The notes under the pieces: model-generated
The model's database searches: none
What the model was told of the DNA's origin: nothing
Seen by the model: the letters and a program-made list of their open reading frames with translations, nothing else
Part shown: piece after piece, positions 1-6,729 of the stretch
Layout: each line of letters opens with the position of its first letter
Numbering within the stretch: position 1 is the first letter of the stretch
NCBI GenBank assembly: GCA_025936205.1
Contig: JAICTU010000223.1
Location: 1 to 14,321, forward strand
Length of the DNA: 14,321 nt
Source: Polyangiaceae bacterium
GTDB taxonomy: Bacteria; Myxococcota; Polyangia; Polyangiales; Polyangiaceae
Direction of reading: 5' to 3'
Position numbers and translations under genes: made by a program

Positions 1-576
1 CAGCTCAAGAACCAGGATCCGCTGAACCCTCAGCAGAACTACGAGTTCGTGGCTCAGCTGGCGCAGTTCTCGTCGCTCGAGCAGTCTGTCGGCATCAACG
101 ATCGGTTGGATCAGCTGGCCCAGCAAAATCAGGGTCTGCAGAACAGCCAGGTGGTGCAAATGGTGGGCAAGACGGCCACCGTCAAGGGCAGCATCGTGAC
201 ACTCAAGGGCCAGGGACAGACCGTGCCCATCTCCTTCAAGACCGATGGCGCCACGAAGGAGTCGACCATCGTGATCAAGGACCAAGCCGGCAGCACCATC
301 CGCACCATGAAGGTGGGTCCAAAGGCAGCCGGCGTCGTGACCGTGGGCTGGAACGGCCAAAGTGATTCAGGGCTGGCGCAGCCGGCGGCGCCCTACCAGG
401 TGACGGTGACAGCCAAGGCAGACAACGACGCTCCCGTCACGCTGAGTCAGCAGACCAGCGGCGTCATCAAGTCGGTCTCCTTCGATCAAGGCTTCCCAGT
501 GTTGCAACTGGACAGCGGTGTCACAGCTCCCGTTGGCGATCTGGTTTCCGTGTCGCCGTCTTCAACCAACCCATAA
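1..576 (+). CDS. flgD: FlgD, flagellar hook-capping/assembly scaffold protein (5' partial)
   Basis: The reading frame is open from base 1, so the gene begins upstream; 191 residues and the stop are visible. FlgD caps the growing hook and is needed for FlgE polymerisation outside the cell. The first visible residues, QLKNQDPLNPQQNYEFVAQL followed by AQFSSLEQ, are the highly conserved FlgD N-terminal signature, so only about 30-50 residues are missing. The middle (around VVQMVGKTATVKG) and the later segment (IVIKDQAGSTIRTMKVG, then GWNGQSDSG and a PYQVTVTA strand) fit the FlgD Tudor-like and Ig/FLN-like beta domains. It is directly followed by flgE, the usual order. A GTG at 49 could be mistaken for the start, but the conserved motif lies upstream of it. 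Confidence 0.93.
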   Translation, partial: QLKNQDPLNPQQNYEFVAQLAQFSSLEQSVGINDRLDQLAQQNQGLQNSQVVQMVGKTATVKGSIVTLKGQGQTVPISFKTDGATKESTIVIKDQAGSTIRTMKVGPKAAGVVTVGWNGQSDSGLAQPAAPYQVTVTAKADNDAPVTLSQQTSGVIKSVSFDQGFPVLQLDSGVTAPVGDLVSVSPSSTNP

Positions 577-588
577 GGCAAGCGAGTC

Positions 589-595
589 AGGAGGG
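589..595 (+). promoter_or_regulatory. Strong Shine-Dalgarno of flgE
   Basis: AGGAGGG lies 9 bases before the ATG at 605. The flgE frame is open back to 518, so this site decides the start. The MVLSAMFSGVSGL sequence that follows the ATG matches FlgE N-termini, whereas the residues encoded by 518-604 do not. It is one of the best ribosome binding sites in the flagellar cluster, in keeping with the high copy number of hook protein. Confidence 0.8.
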
Positions 596-604
596 CTCAA
601 TCAA

Positions 605-1897
605 ATGGTTCTAAGCGCAATGTTCTCAGGTGTTAGCGGTCTCCGAGCGGAGGGTGAAGCTCTGGGGGTCGTCGGCGACAATATCGCGAACGGGAATACC
701 GTCGGTTTCAAGGCTCAGCGGGCTGTCTTCCAGGACGTGCTCGGCCACTCGATCCTGGCTGGTACCTCCTCCGCCCTACCGGGCTCCGGCGTGCGCATGG
801 GCGATGTGCAGCAGCTCTTCACCCAGGGCTCGATCACCAATACCGGCGTCTCGACGGACGTCGCGTTGAATGGTGACGGCTTCCTGGTCGTGGGCGGCAC
901 GGTCGACGGCATCACCGGCAACTTCTACACCCGCGCCGGTCAGCTCACGCTGGACAAGGACGGCTTCATCGTCAACCAGCAGGGTCTGAACGTGCAGGGC
1001 TACCTCGCCAACGCCGACGGCACGCTCCAGGCCTCCGTCAACGCCCTGCAGGTGCCGACCGCCTCGCTGCAGCCGTTCGCCACCACCGGCATCCAGATCA
1101 CCGCGAACCTCGACTCCCGCGCTCCAGTGCTGACCTTCGACGTCACACAGCCCGCCAAGACGAGCAACGCCACGACCTCCATCAGCGTCTTCGACTCGCT
1201 CGGCACGGCGCGCACCCTCGACGTCTACTTCAACAGCGCTGGTGGCAATCTGTACAACTACACCGTCGTCGCGCACGGTGAGGATCTCGCCGGCGGTACC
1301 CCGGGTGTCGACCAGATCGTCGGCAACGGCACGCTGCAGTTCAACTCCAACGGCGCGCTCGACACGGCCACCACTCCGGCCTTGAGCCTCAGCTTCGCGG
1401 GCGGAGCCACTGCCAACCAGGCGATCGACATCGACTTCGGTCCCGACATCGCCAACGACGGCTCGACCGGGCTGCTGGGCACGACCCAGTTTGCCTCCGA
1501 CACGGCGGTGTCCAGCCAGTCTCAAGACGGCTACACCTCCGGTGAGTTCTCTGGCCTCGCGATCGACGGTACCGGTCTAGTGAAAGGCCTGTACACCAAC
1601 GGTCAGAAGCTGACCATCGGCCAGCTCGCGGTCGCGAAGTTCCGCTCCAACGACGGCCTGGGCCGCGCCGGGCAGAACCTCTGGATCGAGACGCGCGAGA
1701 GCGGCACGGCAGCGCTCGGCGGCGCCAGCACCGGCGGCCGTGCCTCGGTCTCGGCCGGCGCGCTCGAGTCGTCGAACGTGGACCTGGCCGAGGAGTTCGT
1801 GGGCCTGATCCAGCATCAGCGCTCCTTCTCCGCGAACTCCAAGACGATCACCACCGCGGATGAGATGCTCCAAGAGTTGATCAACATCAAGCGCTAA
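605..1897 (+). CDS. flgE: FlgE, flagellar hook protein
   Basis: This 430-residue protein forms the hook, the flexible joint between basal body and filament, and is exported by the flagellar type III apparatus. The N-terminus (MVLSAMFSGVSGLRAEGEAL, then VVGDNIANGNTVGFK) is the flagellar rod/hook helical motif. The C-terminus (ESSNVDLAEEFVGLIQHQRS, then ITTADEMLQELINIKR) is the matching conserved D0 helix. The middle (about 90-350) is a low-charge, Thr/Ser/Gly/Asn-rich beta region, as expected of the surface domains D1/D2. Length is normal for FlgE (about 400-450). The ATG at 605 is chosen by the strong ribosome binding site and the conserved N-terminus. The gene ends with tandem in-frame stops (TAA TAG), followed at once by a GC-rich hairpin, and is separated from fliL by 77 bp. 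Confidence 0.96.
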   Translation: MVLSAMFSGVSGLRAEGEALGVVGDNIANGNTVGFKAQRAVFQDVLGHSILAGTSSALPGSGVRMGDVQQLFTQGSITNTGVSTDVALNGDGFLVVGGTVDGITGNFYTRAGQLTLDKDGFIVNQQGLNVQGYLANADGTLQASVNALQVPTASLQPFATTGIQITANLDSRAPVLTFDVTQPAKTSNATTSISVFDSLGTARTLDVYFNSAGGNLYNYTVVAHGEDLAGGTPGVDQIVGNGTLQFNSNGALDTATTPALSLSFAGGATANQAIDIDFGPDIANDGSTGLLGTTQFASDTAVSSQSQDGYTSGEFSGLAIDGTGLVKGLYTNGQKLTIGQLAVAKFRSNDGLGRAGQNLWIETRESGTAALGGASTGGRASVSAGALESSNVDLAEEFVGLIQHQRSFSANSKTITTADEMLQELINIKR

Positions 1898-1902
1898 TAG
1901 AC

Positions 1903-1919
1903 CTGCGGGTATCCCGCAG
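1903..1919 (+). terminator. Perfect hairpin just after flgE (terminator-like or mRNA-end stem)
   Basis: CTGCGGG-TAT-CCCGCAG is a perfect 7-bp stem starting six bases after the flgE stop. The sequence after it (TCCTTCCAG) is pyrimidine-rich but is not a run of T, so it is not a canonical intrinsic terminator. It may act as a partial terminator or as a 3' stabiliser that lets hook mRNA accumulate above the downstream fliL-flhB genes. The structure is read directly from the sequence; the role is inferred. Confidence 0.45.
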
Positions 1920-1974
1920 TCCTTCCAGTAGTCCTTTCCCGATAGCGCCTCCGATCAATATCTAGACTCGAGCC

Positions 1975-2535
1975 ATGTCCGAAGAAACTCCTGCCGTAGC
2001 TGCGCCGGTTGCCAAGAAATCAAAGACGGGTCTGATCATCGGCATCGTCATTGCCATGGTCACTCTCGTCGGCGGTTCGGTCGCCGGCGCGGTACTCGGT
2101 CCCAAGCTCCTCGGCTCGCCCGACGATGCGGCGGACGAGGGCGAGAGCGCCGCTGCCCATGAGGGCAAGAGCGAGGATGAAGGCAAGAGCAGCCACGGCG
2201 GCAAGGGCAAGAAGGGCAAGGAAGGCGAGAAGATCATCTCGGTGGACATCGCCCCGATCGTCGTCGACCTGCGCGATGGCGACGGCCGCCTCCGGCACCT
2301 CAAGGTCGGTATGGCGGCGGAGCTCGCCGAGACGGCGAACGCCGAAGAGTTCAAGCTGGTCAGCCCGCGCGGGCGAGAAGCCACCTTGACCTACCTGCGC
2401 TCGCTCACCTTCGAGGAGGTTGCGGACCCGGCAAAGTACGCCAGCATCAAGGACGAGATCAGCAAGCGCATGATCGAGGCCCTGGGCGCTGACAAGGTCC
2501 ACCGCATCCTGCTCGTGGACTTCGTACTGCAATAA
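1975..2535 (+). CDS. fliL: FliL, flagellar basal body-associated protein
   Basis: The 186-residue protein has the FliL plan: a short cytoplasmic N-terminus (1-18), one membrane helix (about 19-42, GLIIGIVIAMVTLVGGSVAG), a linker, and a periplasmic FliL domain (about 86-186). The domain contains the strands EKIISVDIAPIVVDL and RHLKVGMAAELA and ends in the typical KVHRILLVDFVLQ. FliL surrounds the MotAB stators and supports torque at the basal body. The linker (about 45-84) is low complexity, with repeated Glu-Gly-Lys and Gly-Lys units rich in Asp, Glu, Lys and Ser. That is longer and more charged than in many FliL proteins. The position directly upstream of fliM is the standard order. No strong ribosome binding site is seen before the ATG. 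It is separated from fliM by about 100 bp that hold a hairpin. Confidence 0.92.
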   Translation: MSEETPAVAAPVAKKSKTGLIIGIVIAMVTLVGGSVAGAVLGPKLLGSPDDAADEGESAAAHEGKSEDEGKSSHGGKGKKGKEGEKIISVDIAPIVVDLRDGDGRLRHLKVGMAAELAETANAEEFKLVSPRGREATLTYLRSLTFEEVADPAKYASIKDEISKRMIEALGADKVHRILLVDFVLQ

Positions 2536-2541
2536 TTACGC

Positions 2542-2564
2542 GCGGCGGCCACTCCTGGCGCCGC
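2542..2564 (+). other. GC-rich hairpin in the fliL-fliM gap
   Basis: GCGGCG pairs with CGCCGC. Inside this, after one bulged G, CCA pairs with TGG around a CTCC loop, giving a 9-bp stem starting seven bases after the fliL stop. There is no T tract after it (AAACCGGG). The whole gap (2536-2637) shows no coding signal and no clear promoter. The hairpin may be an mRNA processing or stability element that separates fliL from the switch/export genes; this role is inferred. Confidence 0.4.
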
Positions 2565-2637
2565 AAACCGGGCTCAATGGACGAGCCCTCTCTCATACCC
2601 ACGGCGAAGCAGGACGCTTCTCGACACGTAGGTTCCG

Positions 2638-3549
2638 GTGCAGAGCGACTCCTCACAACCCGACTTCGTCCCGCTGCAGCTCGGCGCGTCGGATCAGAGT
2701 CAGTCGCAAGCCGCGCTCGCGACGCTGACCGCCGTCGCCTCGGTGCTCTCCAGGGAACTGCGGCGCATTTTGCCCTTCCTGGCTCGTCAACGCGCCCGCA
2801 CGGCCCTCGATACCGCGCGCAGCCTGCGCGACCCCGAGCTCAGCGCGCTCGCGGAGGGGCCGAGCTTCCTGGTCAAGGTGACGTCGCCCGAAGAGGTGTG
2901 GGTGGCCCTGCAATTCGACGGCGCGGCGATCCTCGCGCTCGTCGACGGCCTGTTCGGCTCGCCGAAGCCCGACACCGACGACGCCGACGGCGGTGAGCCC
3001 GCCGATGACGACGCCGAGAGCCCGGTGCTCGGCGACAGCTTGACCCTCGCACAGCGGGCGCTGCTCAAGCGTCTGGGTGGGGATCTCTGCGCGCTGCTGC
3101 GAAAGCCCGTCGAAGAGCAGTGCAAGGTCACGCTGGGAGCGCCGCAATTTACCACGCTCAAGCGCGACGAAGACCCGGAGCTGGGCGACGACGCGCTCGC
3201 GATCGATTGCCGGCTCGAAAACCTCCGGCGGCCGTGGTTCATTCGCGTGTGGATGGGCGCGCGCGCCGTCGAGCAGCTCGCCGCGCAGTCCTCCACGAAG
3301 AACAGCACGTCACCGACCTTCGAAGACGTGGCGCTGCGCATCCCGGTGAGCGTGGTCGCCGAACTGGGCCGTGTCACACTGAAGCTCAGCCAGGTGTTGG
3401 GGCTACGGGTGGGTGACACGCTGCGCCTGCCCTCCCCCGCCAATGACCCGGTGCTCGTGCGGGTCGAGGGCGTACCAAAGTTTGATGCAGTACCGGTGAT
3501 CTCCCGCGGGCAAGTGGCCGTGAAGATCCACTCGCGCCATCAGGAGTAA
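2638..3549 (+). CDS. fliM: FliM-type flagellar motor switch protein (divergent, no CheY-binding N-terminus)
   Basis: FliM builds the C-ring with FliN and FliG and reverses the motor when CheY-P binds. This protein has 303 residues, somewhat shorter than the usual 320-350. The C-terminus (about 228-300, RIPVSVVAELGRVTLKLSQV, then GLRVGDTLRLP and a final ISRGQVAVKI) is a clear SpoA/FliMN_C domain. The part before it (about 30-215) follows the CheC-like middle domain of FliM only loosely (SRELRRIL, ILALVDGLFG, LTLAQRALLKRLGGDL). The N-terminal EIDALL-type CheY-P-binding peptide is absent. The GGxG motif expected after LVDGLFG is replaced by an acidic stretch (about 107-130, many Asp). The GTG start is the only option near the frame's opening: a TAG lies at 2629-2631, and TAGG sits five bases before the GTG. 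A SctQ/HrcQ-like protein of a non-flagellar secretion system is possible by length, but the operon context favours FliM. Confidence 0.82.
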   Translation: MQSDSSQPDFVPLQLGASDQSQSQAALATLTAVASVLSRELRRILPFLARQRARTALDTARSLRDPELSALAEGPSFLVKVTSPEEVWVALQFDGAAILALVDGLFGSPKPDTDDADGGEPADDDAESPVLGDSLTLAQRALLKRLGGDLCALLRKPVEEQCKVTLGAPQFTTLKRDEDPELGDDALAIDCRLENLRRPWFIRVWMGARAVEQLAAQSSTKNSTSPTFEDVALRIPVSVVAELGRVTLKLSQVLGLRVGDTLRLPSPANDPVLVRVEGVPKFDAVPVISRGQVAVKIHSRHQE

Positions 3550-3563
3550 AACCAGGAACCCGA

Positions 3564-3929
3564 ATGTCTGACCCAAGCATTCCCCCCGCCGCAGCCGCTC
3601 GTGACCATACGATGCACTCCGCCGATCCTGCCGACTCGCCGCTGGGCGCGCTGCGCGGCGCGGACAGCCTGGGCTTCGTGATGGATGTGCCCGTTGAGCT
3701 GTGCGTGGAGATCGGCCGCCGCACGATGCGGCTCGGGGAGCTCTTGAAGCTGGGCCCAGGCTCGGTGCTGGAGCTCGACAAGCTGAGCGGCGAGCCTCTC
3801 GACATTTACGCCAACAAAAAGCTGGTGGCCCGCGGCGAGGCCGTGGTGATCGGCGAGCGCTACGGGGTACGCCTGAGCGAGGTATTGGTGGTGGACGACC
3901 CGCCCTCTTCCAAGCCGAGGCGCTTGTGA
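3564..3929 (+). CDS. fliN: FliN, flagellar motor switch protein
   Basis: This 121-residue protein forms the base of the C-ring. It helps deliver export cargo via FliH and contributes to motor switching. After a variable 35-residue leader comes one SpoA domain (about 38-110). Its motifs are VMDVPVELCVEIGRRTMRLG, LLKLGPGSVLELDKLSGEPL, then LVARGEAVVIGERYGVRLSEV, nearly a consensus FliN. The ATG follows AGGAA by about six bases and lies 14 bases after the fliM stop. The stop codon overlaps the GTG start of fliO. FliN is therefore conventional, in contrast to its divergent FliM partner. Confidence 0.95.
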   Translation: MSDPSIPPAAAARDHTMHSADPADSPLGALRGADSLGFVMDVPVELCVEIGRRTMRLGELLKLGPGSVLELDKLSGEPLDIYANKKLVARGEAVVIGERYGVRLSEVLVVDDPPSSKPRRL

Positions 3930-4939
3930 CGAGGCGAGCGAAGCGCGGACTGATCGCGCTCGCGTGCTTGCTCGCGAGTGGATCCGCGCTCGCGATCGAG
4001 CCCGCGGGTGGCCCGCCCGTGCCGCCCGGCATGGACCCACAGGATTTCGTCTCGCTCAGCGACCAGCCCGACGCCTCGGTGGAAGACCGAGGCTGGCTGG
4101 CGGAGAGCTCGCCGGAGGAGCCCGCGCGCACCGCTCCCATTGCGAGCAGCCATAACCCCTTGCTCTCCTTGCTCGCGCTGCTGCTCGTGGCGGGCCTCGG
4201 TGGCGGCGCCCTGTGGCTGCAGCGGCGCAAAGCCAAGGCGGTGACGCCCGCCGGCGTCGAATCGCGGCTGATGCTGCTCTCCTCCACGCGCATCGGGCCG
4301 AAGGCGTTCGCCGTGTCGGCAGAGGTGAACGGCCGCGTGATCCTGCTCGGCGTGACGGACCAGCAGGTGACCAACCTCGGCTGGCTCGATCCGCCGGAGC
4401 TGGAGAGCGAACTGCCCGCGGAACAGCCCGAGGGGGCACAGGAGGAAGACGAGCTACCCGACGACTACCCGGGCTCCGCGCTGCGCGAAGCCGCGCGCCA
4501 GGCATCGCTCTCGCCCGGCTCGCTCCTGCCCGGCTCGTTGCAGCCACCACCCCCGCAGGCCTCGCCGCTCACCAGCACCCAGAACCTCAAGCGCTTCCAG
4601 GAAGTACTGCGCGGCGCCATTCCCGATGCTCCCCAGTCCATGCGCGCGCCGCGCATGACACCGCCCATGACCTCCGCAGAGCTGTTCGGGCGCTCCGTGC
4701 CGCCGCCTTCCGATGCCGCGAGCACGCTGGCCGCCATGACCAGCGACGTCGTCGGCTCCGAGCCGCCGCCGCCCGCCGGGAGCCGCTCGGTGGCGCCGGC
4801 CTCGCTGCGCCGCAAGCGCCAACGCCGCGCGGAGCTGACCACCAAGCCCCCCAAGGCGAGCGCCAAGGCCCCCGTCTCCGACTCCGTCGCTCCACCCGAA
4901 GGCCAGGTAGCAGGGCTCCGGGCGCTCAAGAATGGCTGA
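3926..4939 (+). CDS. fliO: FliO, flagellar export-gate assembly protein with long C-terminal tail
   Basis: FliO helps assemble the FliP ring of the flagellar type III export gate. The GTG start at 3926 overlaps the fliN stop (GTGA); the frame is open further upstream, but only from here does a signal peptide appear (RRAKRGLIALACLLASGSA, cut near residue 23). The 337 residues comprise the signal peptide, an acidic extracytoplasmic stretch (24-76), a membrane helix (about 77-97, NPLLSLLALLLVAGLGGGAL) and a basic stop (QRRKAK). The FliO beta domain follows (about 112-152, STRIGPKAFAVSAEVNGRVI, then LLGVT). A long Pro/Ala/Ser-rich tail follows (about 153-337). FliO is commonly 100-220 residues, so the tail is unusual. 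Its stop is in the same frame as fliP, only six bases before the fliP ATG. Confidence 0.85.
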   Translation: MTRRAKRGLIALACLLASGSALAIEPAGGPPVPPGMDPQDFVSLSDQPDASVEDRGWLAESSPEEPARTAPIASSHNPLLSLLALLLVAGLGGGALWLQRRKAKAVTPAGVESRLMLLSSTRIGPKAFAVSAEVNGRVILLGVTDQQVTNLGWLDPPELESELPAEQPEGAQEEDELPDDYPGSALREAARQASLSPGSLLPGSLQPPPPQASPLTSTQNLKRFQEVLRGAIPDAPQSMRAPRMTPPMTSAELFGRSVPPPSDAASTLAAMTSDVVGSEPPPPAGSRSVAPASLRRKRQRRAELTTKPPKASAKAPVSDSVAPPEGQVAGLRALKNG

Positions 4940-4945
4940 TCTCCG

Positions 4946-5617
4946 ATGACCCCGGTCAGCGCCGTCGGCGAAAAGCTCTTTGGCCCCGAAGGCCTGAGCA
5001 CGCCGATCGAGATCATCGCGGTCCTGAGCGCGCTCTCGCTGCTGCCCGCGATCGTGCTCACCGTGACCTCGTTCGTGCGCACGATCGTGGTGCTGTCCTT
5101 CATTCGCCAGGGCATCGGCTCCCAGGAGACCCCGCCCAACCAGGTGCTGATCGGACTCGCCATGTTCCTGACGCTCTTCGTCATGACGCCGGTGATGACC
5201 GAGATCAAGAGCCAGGCGCTGGACCCGTACGTGGCGGGCCACCTCAGCGACTCGCAAGCGCTGGAAAAAGGCCTGATTCCATTGCGTGCGTTCATGCTCC
5301 GCCACACGCGGCAAGCGGACCTGGCCCTGTTCTACAACGCCACCGAAACGCCGCTGCCGGAGACGCCCGATGATGTATCGATGCGCATGGCCATACCGGC
5401 GTACATCGTCTCGGAGCTGACGACGGCCTTCCAGATGGGCGTGATCGTGCTGCTGCCCTTCCTGGTCGTTGACCTGGCCGTGGCCTCGGTCTTGATGAGC
5501 ATGGGTATGATGATGGTGCCCCCTGTCACCATCAGCTTGCCGATCAAGCTGCTCCTGTTCGTGCTGGTGGACGGCTGGAACCTGGTGGCAGGGTCTTTGC
5601 TTAAAAGCTACGCGTAA
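4946..5617 (+). CDS. fliP: FliP, flagellar export-gate membrane protein
   Basis: FliP is the main subunit of the FliP5Q4R1 export gate in the MS ring. The 223 residues show the full family pattern: LLPAIVLTVTSFVRTIVVLS, IRQGIGSQETPPNQVLIGLA, MFLTLFVMTPVM, LRAFMLRHTRQADLALF, IPAYIVSELTTAFQMG and SVLMSMGMMMVPPVTISLP, then LLLFVLVDGWNLVAGSL near the C-terminus. Four membrane segments are visible, at about 20-42, 54-75, 165-190 and 195-217. Many FliP proteins (about 245 aa) carry a cleavable signal peptide; here the N-terminus is short and no signal peptide is seen. The ATG at 4946 is six bases after the fliO stop and has no good ribosome binding site, so it probably depends on coupling to fliO translation. 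Confidence 0.96.
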   Translation: MTPVSAVGEKLFGPEGLSTPIEIIAVLSALSLLPAIVLTVTSFVRTIVVLSFIRQGIGSQETPPNQVLIGLAMFLTLFVMTPVMTEIKSQALDPYVAGHLSDSQALEKGLIPLRAFMLRHTRQADLALFYNATETPLPETPDDVSMRMAIPAYIVSELTTAFQMGVIVLLPFLVVDLAVASVLMSMGMMMVPPVTISLPIKLLLFVLVDGWNLVAGSLLKSYA

Positions 5618-5618
5618 A

Positions 5619-5654
5619 ATGAAAAGGCACCGCTTGACTGGGTGTAAGGCGTGA
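5619..5654 (+). other. Possible 11-codon coupling ORF between fliP and fliQ
   Basis: An ATG one base after the fliP stop opens an 11-codon frame (MKRHRLTGCKA) that ends in TGA at 5652-5654. That TGA overlaps the fliQ GTG as GTGA, the same overlap seen at fliN/fliO and fliQ/fliR. The fliQ start itself has a poorly spaced ribosome binding site (AAGG one base before GTG). The mini-ORF could carry reinitiating ribosomes from fliP to fliQ. The reading frame is seen; its translation is inferred and it may be chance. Confidence 0.3.
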
Positions 5655-5920
5655 CCATCGATTCCGCGGTCGAGATGGTATTCGGATGCCTGCTCATCTG
5701 GTCCAAGACCACGGGACCGGTGCTGCTCGCGCTCCTGGTCGTAGGCCTCGGAATCGGCATTCTCCAGGCCGCAACCCAGATCCAGGAAGCCGCGATCGGC
5801 TTCCTCGCCAAAGTCGTCGTGATGGGGCTCATGCTGGCCCTGCTGGGCTCCTGGGCGATGCAGAACATGGTTGACTACACGCAGCGCACCATCGGGTCGA
5901 TAGCTGATGTCACGCGGTGA
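5651..5920 (+). CDS. fliQ: FliQ, flagellar export-gate small membrane protein
   Basis: The 89-residue protein has normal FliQ length. It has two hydrophobic segments (about 13-38 and 48-72) flanking the conserved LQAATQIQEAAIGFLAKVVV turn. FliQ packs around the FliP/FliR core of the export gate and closes its lower part. The GTG start gives the usual short N-terminus (MTIDSAVEMVFG); an in-frame ATG at 5675 is an alternative but would remove eight residues that other FliQ proteins have. Its stop overlaps the fliR GTG start by four bases. Confidence 0.94.
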   Translation: MTIDSAVEMVFGCLLIWSKTTGPVLLALLVVGLGIGILQAATQIQEAAIGFLAKVVVMGLMLALLGSWAMQNMVDYTQRTIGSIADVTR

Positions 5921-6711
5921 ACTTCGCGCCCCTGCTCCGATCCGATCTATTTCGCCCCGAGCTGGCGCTGCTGGCGCTGGAGCTGAGCCGGGTCACCGGC
6001 GTGGTGGCCGTGTCACCCATTCCCTGGAGCAATACCCCGCGGCGCATCCGCGCCGGGCTCATCATCTTTCTGCTCGCCGTGATCCATGGCAGCGGCAAGT
6101 CACCGGTCACGGAGATCGCCTCCGCCGCGTGGGCTGCGCTGAACATGTCGACCGAGTTCATCGTGGGCCTGTGCATGGGCATGGTGGTCCGGCTCAGCGT
6201 CGGCGCTGCCGAGATCGCGGGCACGACGCTGGCCACGCCCATGGGCTTCTCCGGGGCGCGGGCGTTCGATCCCGCGATCGGCGGCTCCGAGTCCGCGCTG
6301 ACCGGCATGTTTCGCCACCTGGCGATGCTGGTCGCTCTGATCTCGGGCATGCATCGCGTGATGCTGGGGGCGCTGATCTCCAGCTTTCACCTGCTGCCGG
6401 TGGGCACGGCCACGCACCTGGAGGCGAGCTTCCCGCTGTTCCTGGAGATGTCCTCCCACATCATCGGCGTGGGCGTCCGCCTCTCCCTGCCCGTGCTCGC
6501 GCTCTTGCTGATGGCCAACGTCGGGCTCGGCTTCGTCTCGCGCGCTGCACCCAGCATGCAGATCTTCAGCATCGGCTTTGCCGTGTTCTTCGCGGTCGGC
6601 GCCGCTGGCCTGTTGCTCACGCTGCCCGACGTCGCGCACGAAATGGGGCGCGAGTTTCAGCACGCCGCTGGATATTTTGAGCGCATCGTCATCGATTTCA
6701 GCCCCAGGTGA
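5917..6711 (+). CDS. fliR: FliR, flagellar export-gate membrane protein
   Basis: FliR is the single-copy core subunit of the FliPQR export gate. The 264 residues match the family's length (about 260). They show alternating hydrophobic helices, for example RPELALLALELSRVTGVVAV, RAGLIIFLLAVIHG and FIVGLCMGMVVRLSVGAAEI. The family pattern of a Gly-rich turn and small residues is also present (GTTLATPMGFSGARAFDP, then HRVMLGALISSFHLLPVG, and the late helix LPVLALLLMANVGLGFVSRA, APSMQIFSIGF). The GTG start overlaps the fliQ stop (GTGA), implying translational coupling. flhB follows after 18 bases. Confidence 0.93.
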   Translation: MNFAPLLRSDLFRPELALLALELSRVTGVVAVSPIPWSNTPRRIRAGLIIFLLAVIHGSGKSPVTEIASAAWAALNMSTEFIVGLCMGMVVRLSVGAAEIAGTTLATPMGFSGARAFDPAIGGSESALTGMFRHLAMLVALISGMHRVMLGALISSFHLLPVGTATHLEASFPLFLEMSSHIIGVGVRLSLPVLALLLMANVGLGFVSRAAPSMQIFSIGFAVFFAVGAAGLLLTLPDVAHEMGREFQHAAGYFERIVIDFSPR

Positions 6712-6729
6712 CGCCCGCGGGAGCTAGCG

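Noticed and set aside
518..604. Upstream extension of the flgE frame (29 residues from 518)
   Set aside because: It overlaps flgD, has no FlgE similarity, and a strong ribosome binding site plus the conserved N-terminus mark the ATG at 605.
1938..1945. FliA (sigma-28) -10 element CCCGATAG before fliL
   Set aside because: No TAAA-like -35 element lies about 15 bases upstream.
2577..2996. 139-residue + strand frame (MDEPSLIPTAKQDASRH) as an alternative FliM start
   Set aside because: Its residues lack the EIDALL motif and become Arg/Ala-rich, typical of an out-of-frame reading of fliM; the fliM frame is +1 to it.
3701..3925. Upstream extension of the fliO frame
   Set aside because: It lies inside fliN in another frame and encodes an Arg/Gly-rich shadow; the signal peptide begins at the GTG at 3926.
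4454..5314. Long antisense frames opposite fliO/fliP (and similar ones opposite flgE, fliR, flhB and the isomerase)
   Set aside because: They have no recognisable domains, mirror the codon structure of the sense genes and lack ribosome binding sites.
4213..5373. Long + strand frame of 386 residues across fliO/fliP
   Set aside because: Arg/Ala/His-rich shadow in a GC-rich genome; the true frames are clear FliO and FliP.
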